Source: RGIG4034 sp045576455 (GTDB lineage Bacteria; Bacillota; Clostridia; Lachnospirales; Lachnospiraceae). From it: a stretch of 64,000 nucleotides of DNA. A model generated the notes under the pieces. That model saw nothing but the letters and a program-made list of their open reading frames with translations. It made no database searches and was not told the DNA's origin. Numbering within the stretch: position 1 is the first letter of the stretch; every line of letters starts with the position of its first letter. Below are positions 1 to 6,764 of the stretch, in pieces. Made by a program: the position numbers and the translations under genes. Where the stretch lies: positions 1-64,000 of the forward strand of contig JAZNGM010000004.1 in assembly GCA_045576455.1 (NCBI GenBank), written 5' to 3'.

Positions 1-148
1 GCGCTTTACTTACACACAAAACATTTGATGCATTAGCTTGTCCCCTTTTTACCGTTCTTTTCTTAGCATTCACTGAGATAGCATCTAACTTCAGCTTCAT
101 TTTCAACCACTCTAACATTTTATCTATTTGCAAAGAATCAATATTCAC
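1..148 (-). CDS. 5' fragment of a possible MazF/PemK-family toxin
   Basis: An open frame runs from a GTG at 148 off the left edge of the window, giving 49 residues. The GTG follows a good ribosome site (GGAGGGG a few bases upstream); the overlapping GTG two bases upstream is followed at once by a stop, so 148 is the only sensible start. The fragment reads like the short helical N-terminus EWLKMKLKLDA followed by KKRTVKRGQ, which resembles the region just before the core of clostridial PemK/MazF-type endoribonucleases. The residues after RGQ do not match that family well, so the gene may be diverged or broken. The family call is inference from remembered sequences; the open frame and ribosome site are seen directly. 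Confidence 0.35.
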   Translation of the reverse strand, partial: MNIDSLQIDKMLEWLKMKLKLDAISVNAKKRTVKRGQANASNVLCVSKA

Positions 149-176
149 ACATCCCCTCCTCTTCCAAACAGAAAAC

Positions 177-214
177 CCTCTTATCAAAACCTTTTTCTTG
201 GTTCTAATAAGAGG
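177..214 (-). terminator. Probable rho-independent terminator after the XRE gene
   Basis: Perfect 8-bp arms CCTCTTAT / ATAAGAGG enclose an inner AACC/GGTT pairing. On the minus strand the hairpin is followed by a short T-rich tract (GTTTTCTGTTT). It lies between the stop of the XRE gene at 262 and the start of the fragment at 148, so it would end the XRE transcript. Confidence 0.5.
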
Positions 215-240
215 ATATCTCATTATCAACTGTTTGTCAT

Positions 241-255
241 TGGACGGATAGTCCA
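241..255. repeat. Short inverted repeat, possible operator
   Basis: TGGAC-GGATA-GTCCA is a perfect 5-bp dyad with a 5-base centre. It lies 6 bases past the stop of the XRE-type regulator and upstream of the truncated gene at 148, where a repressor site would be plausible. No second identical copy was found, so the regulatory role is a guess. Confidence 0.25.
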
Positions 256-261
256 AAATAC

Positions 262-573
262 TTATGCTGCTTTCTGTAAACACTGCGCGTAATATAAAAG
301 ACGCTTGTTCCTTGGTTCCTGCACAACCTTGTACACTCCTATATTCGTGGATTGTCCTTGCAAAACTAACAGTTCTTCCATATGCACACCAAGAAGACTG
401 CTTAAAGAATATAGGCTCTCCACCGATGGCAGATTCTGACCTTTAAACCATCTATAAATAGGCTGAGGACAAGACAAGTTTAAGTACTCTTGGATGTACT
501 TCACATCAAAACCTGCCAGCTTGAACATGAGTTTTAGTTTTTGTCCGGTTCGTTGTTGGTCGATGGGGTGCAT
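262..573 (-). CDS. XRE-family helix-turn-helix protein
   Basis: This 103-residue protein is probably a small DNA-binding regulator. Residues about 20-68 match the five-helix Cro/C1 fold: a recognition-helix stretch around YRWFKGQNLPS and the typical closing LYSLSSLLGVHMEELL. The ATG at 573 follows AGGAG at a 7-base spacing. It starts 16 bases after the 77-residue gene upstream, so the two are probably one transcript from the promoter at 856-884. It carries no effector domain, so its targets cannot be told; nearby dyads such as 241-255 are candidates. The fold is clear; the regulon is unknown. Confidence 0.75.
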   Translation of the reverse strand: MHPIDQQRTGQKLKLMFKLAGFDVKYIQEYLNLSCPQPIYRWFKGQNLPSVESLYSLSSLLGVHMEELLVLQGQSTNIGVYKVVQEPRNKRLLYYAQCLQKAA

Positions 574-589
574 CGTAGGGCTCCTTTCG

Positions 590-823
590 TTACATCATTC
601 GTTGCCTTTTCAAGTATTCATCAAGCAAAATCAAACATTGAACTGTTGCAATATCCCTATATTGCGGTGCTAACTCATCCGCACTTTTCAGAAAATCCTC
701 CAGCTTGTGAACACACTCAAAAGTCTTTACCATTTGAGCATTATGAAATTGTTGTTGCTGACGCATCTGTTCCTGAATACTTACCTCGTTAAATATTCCA
801 TATATTGGATTATAGTATCCCAT
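590..823 (-). CDS. Small hypothetical protein, Gln-rich N-terminus
   Basis: A 77-residue protein of unknown function. A Tyr/Asn-rich start (MGYYNPIYG) leads into a Gln-rich helix (QEQMRQQQQ), followed by a second amphipathic helical region ending LLDEYLKRQRMM. No signal peptide or membrane segment is visible. The start is well supported by AAGGGGAGG about 9 bases upstream and by a promoter at 856-884. It is the first gene of a two-gene unit with the XRE regulator. Small soluble partners of this kind are common beside XRE genes on mobile or defence regions, but nothing in the sequence assigns a role. Confidence 0.6.
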   Translation of the reverse strand: MGYYNPIYGIFNEVSIQEQMRQQQQFHNAQMVKTFECVHKLEDFLKSADELAPQYRDIATVQCLILLDEYLKRQRMM

Positions 824-855
824 ATTGCATACCTCCCCTTGGTCTTTATAATAAA

Positions 856-884
856 ATTATCTGACCGCTTTCCCGAAAATGCAA
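856..884 (-). promoter_or_regulatory. Sigma-A-type promoter for the 77-aa/XRE pair
   Basis: On the minus strand TTGCAT (879-884) and GATAAT (856-861) are separated by exactly 17 bp. The site lies 33 bases upstream of the ATG at 823. The match is good but not perfect. Confidence 0.5.
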
Positions 885-948
885 CACTTTCTGATTGACA
901 AAATGAGACACTATTTAACACACTCACACATTGATTATATTTTTATTT

Positions 949-1668
949 TTATTTTATATCTCGATTTGGATACTGTTGAACAATTTCTCCTTGCAACAAA
1001 TTACCTGCCTTTTTTTTATTAACGCCTCCCCATTGTTTAAAGAAAAAAGCAGTTCCACTTTTTGATGCCATTTTTTTAATACTTAAAATCCATTTTTCCT
1101 CTATTATTCTTGCTCCCGGACCAGATTCGCCCCCAACGATAACCCAATCTATACCCTCTAAGTCAAGCTCTGGCAAATCACTTAATAATGGCTCAGCTGA
1201 AACAAACTTTACTTTTGCACCTGTCTTTTTTAACATTTCGCATCTATCAATATACGCGTTATCTTCAACAGTAACTCCCATCCATATATTATCTGTCCAC
1301 TTAATTTTTTCAGATAATTCAACTAATCGTTCCGGTCTTTTCGTCAGCACTTGAAATGTATGCCATGATGCTTTATTCATCGTAGCAAAAATCTTTAATA
1401 TTGTATCATCATCTACACTATCATGAAAAAGATCTGACATCGAATTAACAAAAATCATTTTCCCTTTTTTCCACTCTAATGGTTTTTCTATAAGATCTTC
1501 GTGTATTGTAACATCGAACTCATTCTTATATCGTATATTCCCCATTGCTTTTAGTCTCTTGGCCAACTTTGCCGCATAACAATTCTGGCATCCTTTTGAA
1601 ATTTTTGTACACCCCGTCACCGGATTCCAAGTCGCTTCAGTCCATTCAATTTTTGATATAATCGACAT
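949..1668 (-). CDS. DUF5131 (phage Gp37/Gp68-type) three-Cys-motif protein
   Basis: A 239-residue protein of the DUF5131/Gp37_Gp68 family, thought to be radical-SAM-like. Near the N-terminus Cys20, Cys27 and Cys30 (C-x6-C-x2-C), preceded by WNPVTGC and followed by YA, would ligate an iron-sulfur cluster. Further family blocks are MSDLFHD (about 77-83), QVLTKRPER (about 106-114), SAEPLL, and VIVGGESGPGAR (about 175). It starts 11 bases after the TcmP gene stops, so the two are translationally linked; the pairing is a known but functionally obscure one (three-Cys-motif protein plus TcmP partner). It is the last gene of the five-gene operon. Its reaction is unknown; a nucleic-acid modification role is only inferred. 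Confidence 0.85.
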   Translation of the reverse strand: MSIISKIEWTEATWNPVTGCTKISKGCQNCYAAKLAKRLKAMGNIRYKNEFDVTIHEDLIEKPLEWKKGKMIFVNSMSDLFHDSVDDDTILKIFATMNKASWHTFQVLTKRPERLVELSEKIKWTDNIWMGVTVEDNAYIDRCEMLKKTGAKVKFVSAEPLLSDLPELDLEGIDWVIVGGESGPGARIIEEKWILSIKKMASKSGTAFFFKQWGGVNKKKAGNLLQGEIVQQYPNRDIK

Positions 1669-1679
1669 ATCTTTATCTC

Positions 1680-2813
1680 CTATATAATGTTTATAATTGC
1701 TTCATCGGGCATATTTAATTTTCCTTTTCTATATTTTTGTTTTCTTCCCGATATAACAAATAACTTCCCTGCTTCTTCCAAACGAATAAATGCATCTTTT
1801 ACATTTCTTGACACAAAATAGTTCGAAAAATCTGTATCATATATTTCACAAATTTCCTTAACTCGTACACTTTTTCCTTTATAATTCGTATATATTTCAG
1901 CACATAGTGAATCTAAAGGCCTATCAAACAACGACAATTGTTCATATTTTCCTTTAAAATTTCTCGAATCATGCAGTTCAAAATTAGCTACCCCATCCAC
2001 ATCTTTAGCACTGTTGGCATACATTATTTGTTTCATTATACTACATCCTCTTTTATGTTTAGAAACAAATATTATAAAATGACTCGTTCTTACCATATCA
2101 GTTCTATAAAATTTAAATGGTAATACATAGTTTGCATTATTATTTTTTAAAGCCTCTACTAATGCATTTAAAACAACAGGTTCTCGCTCTTCTGCTGTCA
2201 ATCCTCTCAATTCTTCTTTAAGCGCACTTACCTTTGTTACACCAAAAATACTATCTAAATATTCATCAAATTTTGTATTGTTACTTAAAGCCATATTAAT
2301 TCTATTATAATTAAAAAAGAAAATACAATCTGAACCATTATTCTGAATTAATTTAGAAATCAAATCTATTGTTAATCCTTTATATCCAAAAGGATCTACA
2401 AAAGAAAGAATAGGACCTTTGGCATTAATTTTTATGTTATTAGCAAACTTATCATCAATCGTCCGGCTTGAAAACTGAATATTATTACCCAGTTTATTAT
2501 CAATATCTAATTCTTTTATTTTCTTTTTAAGATTATCAATATTTTCCTCACTCTTATCGTTAAAAAAGAACCACATACGATTCCAAAGGCTCGGATTCCT
2601 TAATACATCTTTTAGTAGCAGAATAGGAACAGATTCACTACCATCTTGATATACTCCAGGACCACAAAATAAATCTACGTAACCAATTTCTATTGTTGAA
2701 GACCATTTACCACACATAATTCTTGACCATGCTGTAAAATAACTCACTACAATATTGGCCTTGATTTTAGATTGTTCTGATGGACTCTCAAAAAATATAT
2801 TTGTGTTTGCCAT
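1680..2813 (-). CDS. tcmP: Three-Cys-motif partner protein TcmP
   Basis: A 377-residue protein matching the TcmP family, named for its regular pairing with DUF5131 proteins. Visible landmarks are an early DLFCGPG block (47-53), a methyltransferase-like glycine-rich turn, an FFFNDKSEE strand (about 82-90), DPFG (140-143) and an FFFNYNRIN segment. These suggest a Rossmann-like methyltransferase-type fold, but the catalytic role is not established. The C-terminal 90 residues look like a winged-helix region (KEICEIYDTDFSNYFV, then a lysine-rich end). The gene sits 23 bases after the Res gene and 11 bases before its DUF5131 partner, inside a type III restriction-modification operon. Confidence 0.85.
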   Translation of the reverse strand: MANTNIFFESPSEQSKIKANIVVSYFTAWSRIMCGKWSSTIEIGYVDLFCGPGVYQDGSESVPILLLKDVLRNPSLWNRMWFFFNDKSEENIDNLKKKIKELDIDNKLGNNIQFSSRTIDDKFANNIKINAKGPILSFVDPFGYKGLTIDLISKLIQNNGSDCIFFFNYNRINMALSNNTKFDEYLDSIFGVTKVSALKEELRGLTAEEREPVVLNALVEALKNNNANYVLPFKFYRTDMVRTSHFIIFVSKHKRGCSIMKQIMYANSAKDVDGVANFELHDSRNFKGKYEQLSLFDRPLDSLCAEIYTNYKGKSVRVKEICEIYDTDFSNYFVSRNVKDAFIRLEEAGKLFVISGRKQKYRKGKLNMPDEAIINII

Positions 2814-2836
2814 ATCACCCTCCTAGACTATGCGTC

Positions 2837-5041
2837 TTAAAACTCTTCCTCAATCGCTACCCAATGCTCATCCGACATACTTTCCGCAAATTCTGTATTA
2901 TTGATATACAACTGTTCATCTTCATCACGTACGAATCCCCATTTTAATCCATACTGTTCTGCATATCGTTTGAACGCCAAAAACTTATTACCCATCTGCA
3001 TATCAATATTTTTGCTATGACCAGACACTTCGCCGCCTTTAGTTTCAATCAACCAAGTTTCACCATTTTCTTTCTGTACAATATAATCCGGATAGAACAG
3101 CCATTGTTTTTGTAATGCATCTGTATATACGATTGATAGATACTGCTGCCCGGCATCGCCATTCTTATAAAACCACTTTACCTCGTCATTATTTTCGCAA
3201 TAACGCTCAAATAATCTTTCCGGCAACGATCTTGTTCTGTCTGTACAAAAAGCGGTAGTATATTTCCAGTATGCATACAAACGGAACTCTTGCTCTTTCT
3301 TAACCTCACTGAATTTATACATCTCCTGCTCCGGAATTGTAAACTTATCCGTTTTAGGTTCCAAAACAAGGGATTGCTGAACACTCATCTGGCTGGTTAC
3401 ATGCTTAAAATCCATTTTCAATTTCTGGGTATTATTAATAATAAATGCATAAAAAGCATTTGTATCCAATGCCAAGAATTTATACTTATTATTCTTGCCT
3501 TTACGGAACATTCTTTCCAAAATAGCTTTTACTTTCTGAGACTGCATACCGGTCACTTTCTTAATTTCGTCTACCGCATGCAACAAATAAATACCATGAG
3601 TATGTGTATTTACCTGTGTCTTCATAACAATCTGACGATGAGAATCCTGCTTTGCCAATTCTTCTGTTGTACAGAATATTCCACGCAAAACATGACTATC
3701 AATTTCTTCATCAAAATTATAGCCTGCACCTTCCAGATTTACTCTGTTATTCTCTTTATTTCCGGTTAATGAATATGTATTTTTAAAATATTCATGCACC
3801 TTCAGAAGTATCTCACGCTCGCCCAGACCATCATAATCAAGGTTGCGCAATTCCTTGGTAAGTGTAAAACCTTTTACTTCATCCTTCAGGAACAAACGTC
3901 TCAACTGGTAAGCTTTGTCCAAAGAAGACAGTAATCCTTCCTTGTATTTTGTATCTAATGTATACAGATAACAAAAGTCTAAAACATTCACCCCATAGTG
4001 CTTGCGTTCCGGCATTCGTCGTATACGTCCAATCGTCTGTATCTGAAATTCTTCACTTCCACCTTCACGCAACTTAACTAAGATTTTTGCACGTGGGCAG
4101 TCCCAACCGGTAGATATCGCTTGCTTCATAAGCAAAAACGCAGGTGCACCATCCAAAGCGATCAAATCCTCGGATACCACTTTATCATCACTCATCCAGA
4201 TATTAACCATACCGTTGTCATAGGTATAGCCCATTGATTCTAATTTTTCTTCAACCGCCTTAATCGTCTCTGGTTGTCCTGCCGGAAATTGAATCAAAAC
4301 AAGAGGTCGAATATTTGCACCTACCAACTTATAATTCTCTGCAATCTCCTTACGTTTTTCGTCAGCCAAATCAAGCAAATAATCATAATCATTTGTTATC
4401 TGTATATCTTCATCCACACCTTCGTTGACATATATTGCACGAGTAATCAATCCAGCATTAATAACTTCATCTTCCGGTATTTCATAAAACTCCTGATGAC
4501 TTACTTTATTCGCTGTTGCCGATACGCGAATAATATTTTTTGCTGAAAAAGCATTGATAATATCATTTGCCTTACTAGTATTGTTGGTATGTTCCTCATC
4601 AATAATTACAACAAAATTGGTTCCGTCTTTATGAGCATCTACTATCCTATCAAAAAGATTTTGACGTTCACCATCTTTTAACGCATTATTTCCTCGTTTG
4701 GTTACAAGTTCCCAGTTAATAAATGTAATACTCCCTGGTATAAATCCGGTTAATAACGAGTAGAGTAAATTTCTTGTATCTCTCTGAGGCGTAATACGCT
4801 CCATCTGTTCCTTGCTTTGTTCCTCCAAGTCACCTTTACCAGGACAAAGCCAAATAAATGCTGTATTACTATCTGTATTATTGAGATACTCGTCAATATA
4901 CTTTATAAGAATAATGGTTTTACCTGCACCAGTTGGTGCTTTAACTGTTATGACTTTCTTACTATCTTTTGCAACAGTCTTCTGAATTAAAAAATTAACA
5001 CAATCATTCTGAAATTCAAAATCTTTAATTCCTTTTACCAT
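2837..5041 (-). CDS. res: Type III restriction endonuclease Res subunit
   Basis: A 734-residue superfamily-2 helicase with a C-terminal nuclease, as expected for type III Res. Walker A is APTGAGKT (35-42) and the Walker B box IIDEEHTNN is near 148. Motif III-like VSATA and motif VI-like QTIGRIRRMPER follow. The C-terminal PD-(D/E)XK nuclease is visible as PDYIVQKENG...ETKGG (about 655-675). The start is ATG at 5041 with GGAG close upstream, and the gene overlaps the end of mod by 7 bases, so translation is coupled. Res would translocate and cut DNA in complex with Mod when sites are unmethylated. It is somewhat shorter than many Res proteins but all key motifs are present. Confidence 0.9.
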   Translation of the reverse strand: MVKGIKDFEFQNDCVNFLIQKTVAKDSKKVITVKAPTGAGKTIILIKYIDEYLNNTDSNTAFIWLCPGKGDLEEQSKEQMERITPQRDTRNLLYSLLTGFIPGSITFINWELVTKRGNNALKDGERQNLFDRIVDAHKDGTNFVVIIDEEHTNNTSKANDIINAFSAKNIIRVSATANKVSHQEFYEIPEDEVINAGLITRAIYVNEGVDEDIQITNDYDYLLDLADEKRKEIAENYKLVGANIRPLVLIQFPAGQPETIKAVEEKLESMGYTYDNGMVNIWMSDDKVVSEDLIALDGAPAFLLMKQAISTGWDCPRAKILVKLREGGSEEFQIQTIGRIRRMPERKHYGVNVLDFCYLYTLDTKYKEGLLSSLDKAYQLRRLFLKDEVKGFTLTKELRNLDYDGLGEREILLKVHEYFKNTYSLTGNKENNRVNLEGAGYNFDEEIDSHVLRGIFCTTEELAKQDSHRQIVMKTQVNTHTHGIYLLHAVDEIKKVTGMQSQKVKAILERMFRKGKNNKYKFLALDTNAFYAFIINNTQKLKMDFKHVTSQMSVQQSLVLEPKTDKFTIPEQEMYKFSEVKKEQEFRLYAYWKYTTAFCTDRTRSLPERLFERYCENNDEVKWFYKNGDAGQQYLSIVYTDALQKQWLFYPDYIVQKENGETWLIETKGGEVSGHSKNIDMQMGNKFLAFKRYAEQYGLKWGFVRDEDEQLYINNTEFAESMSDEHWVAIEEEF

Positions 5042-6750
5042 AATTCTCCAGCCTCTCTTAATTCAACATTAAAGTAGTAATCCGGAATAACATAAACATC
5101 CACAGTACCAAAAAGTGCCTCTTGCGATGCTGTCAGTAATACATCTTGTGCAACATAAATCGCTTTAATATCTGCATATTGGCTCCAATTTTGTTCTAGT
5201 TCATCGGCTTCCTCGTCACTCGTAATTATTACATACAACTTATCATCTAATTTGATTCCACGTTCTAATTGAATCATTTCGCCTATATGACTCAATAATG
5301 CGTCAGATAAATACTCCCCGTCTTTTTTCACAAACTCTGTCTTATAATATTTCAAATTTGCAGGTAATCCATTTGAATAGTCAGTTCCATCATGCTTTTT
5401 TCCAGTAATTACTGTTTTTAATCTTTCATAAGTAACATTTTCACATATATCATTTTCATTACTTGTACAAAGAATAAACGTTCTTGTCCCATTATCTTTT
5501 GCATTCAATTCCATAACAGCCTGACCAGTAGTACCGGACCCCGCAAAGAAATCTAAAACTATTGAATCTTTTTTACATCCAATCTGTAGGCATTTACTTA
5601 TTAGTTCTACTGGTTTTGGAAAATCAAACTTATCCGCTAATTGCATTTCTCCAAGTTGTACTGTTCCGTGCTCTGTAATCATACTCACTTCATCCCAAAT
5701 TGATTTTGCTTTGTATGTGCTTTTTCTATATTTTTCATATATATTGTAACCACCGTTTTTCTTTATTTTTGCAACCAGATTACTTTTCAAAGTATTTGCA
5801 TCTATATTTTCATTTGATAATTTAATCCCCCATCTCCAACAGCTTTCTTCATTTTTTGAATTGTAGGGATAAACTGGAATTGAATAATCTTCTGATTGCT
5901 CCAGCGATACTGGATTAAAGCCATCATCATCTACAACATTTGGATTCACATAAAACGGATAAAACAAATTCGGACGATTGAAGCGCCCAAACTTCGGATT
6001 CCTATTTCGCAACTCACGTATATTAAATTTACCGATATCATCCAATAAATTCAAATCACTATCTTCTTCTGTCTTCTCTATTTCATTAAACTCCGCATCT
6101 TCAGTCTTAGTATACACAAGAATGTATTCATGCGTTTTAGCAATTTGTTTATAAGTCTGACCTCTTCGATTCGACTGAATGATTATTTGCGTAAAAAAGT
6201 TGTTTTCTCCATATATTTCATCGCATAATAGTTTTAAATTCGCCTGCTCATTATCATCTATCGAAATAAATATTATTCCCTCATTCGATAATAGTTTTTT
6301 TGCCAAGCTGAGTCGTTCATGCATAAAGCTAAGCCACTTACTATGTCTATATGCATCTGTTAATTCAATATTTTCATCATTATATGTAAATTTATTTCCT
6401 GTATTATATGGCGGATCAATATAAATAACATCTATCCTTCCTCTATGTGTTTTTTCCAATAGTTTAAGCGAATAAAGATTATCTCCCTCTAGCAAAAAGT
6501 TACATTGTTCATCTTTATTTGCTCCCACAACTTCTCTTTCCTTCTGCTCTGCAAACACAGGAATATATTCTTGCATCATAATATCAACAGCTTCTTCATG
6601 CTCTTCCCACACAAGACCATAACGCTTTGCCATCAACTCCTTTTCAATCTGATTGATTGCAATAAGTGACTCATCATCACTGTGTTGTTCTTTCAATGTC
6701 TCCAAGAACTCTAGCATTTTATCTCTACGGATTTTTGATAAATTACTCAT
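5035..6750 (-). CDS. mod: Type III site-specific DNA methyltransferase (Mod)
   Basis: A 571-residue adenine/N4-cytosine DNA methyltransferase. The catalytic motif DPPY (112-115) comes before the AdoMet-binding FFAGSGTTG block (about residue 400), the beta-class order typical of type III Mod. The roughly 250 residues between them are the expected target-recognition region and decide specificity; the recognition sequence cannot be read from the protein. The N-terminal 80 residues are helical. Mod modifies DNA for self-protection and gives Res its specificity. It lies 14 bases after the helicase-nuclease gene and overlaps res by 7 bases. No simple-sequence tract suggestive of phase variation was noticed in the gene. 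Confidence 0.9.
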   Translation of the reverse strand: MSNLSKIRRDKMLEFLETLKEQHSDDESLIAINQIEKELMAKRYGLVWEEHEEAVDIMMQEYIPVFAEQKEREVVGANKDEQCNFLLEGDNLYSLKLLEKTHRGRIDVIYIDPPYNTGNKFTYNDENIELTDAYRHSKWLSFMHERLSLAKKLLSNEGIIFISIDDNEQANLKLLCDEIYGENNFFTQIIIQSNRRGQTYKQIAKTHEYILVYTKTEDAEFNEIEKTEEDSDLNLLDDIGKFNIRELRNRNPKFGRFNRPNLFYPFYVNPNVVDDDGFNPVSLEQSEDYSIPVYPYNSKNEESCWRWGIKLSNENIDANTLKSNLVAKIKKNGGYNIYEKYRKSTYKAKSIWDEVSMITEHGTVQLGEMQLADKFDFPKPVELISKCLQIGCKKDSIVLDFFAGSGTTGQAVMELNAKDNGTRTFILCTSNENDICENVTYERLKTVITGKKHDGTDYSNGLPANLKYYKTEFVKKDGEYLSDALLSHIGEMIQLERGIKLDDKLYVIITSDEEADELEQNWSQYADIKAIYVAQDVLLTASQEALFGTVDVYVIPDYYFNVELREAGELW

Positions 6751-6764
6751 ACTTTTCTCCTGTT

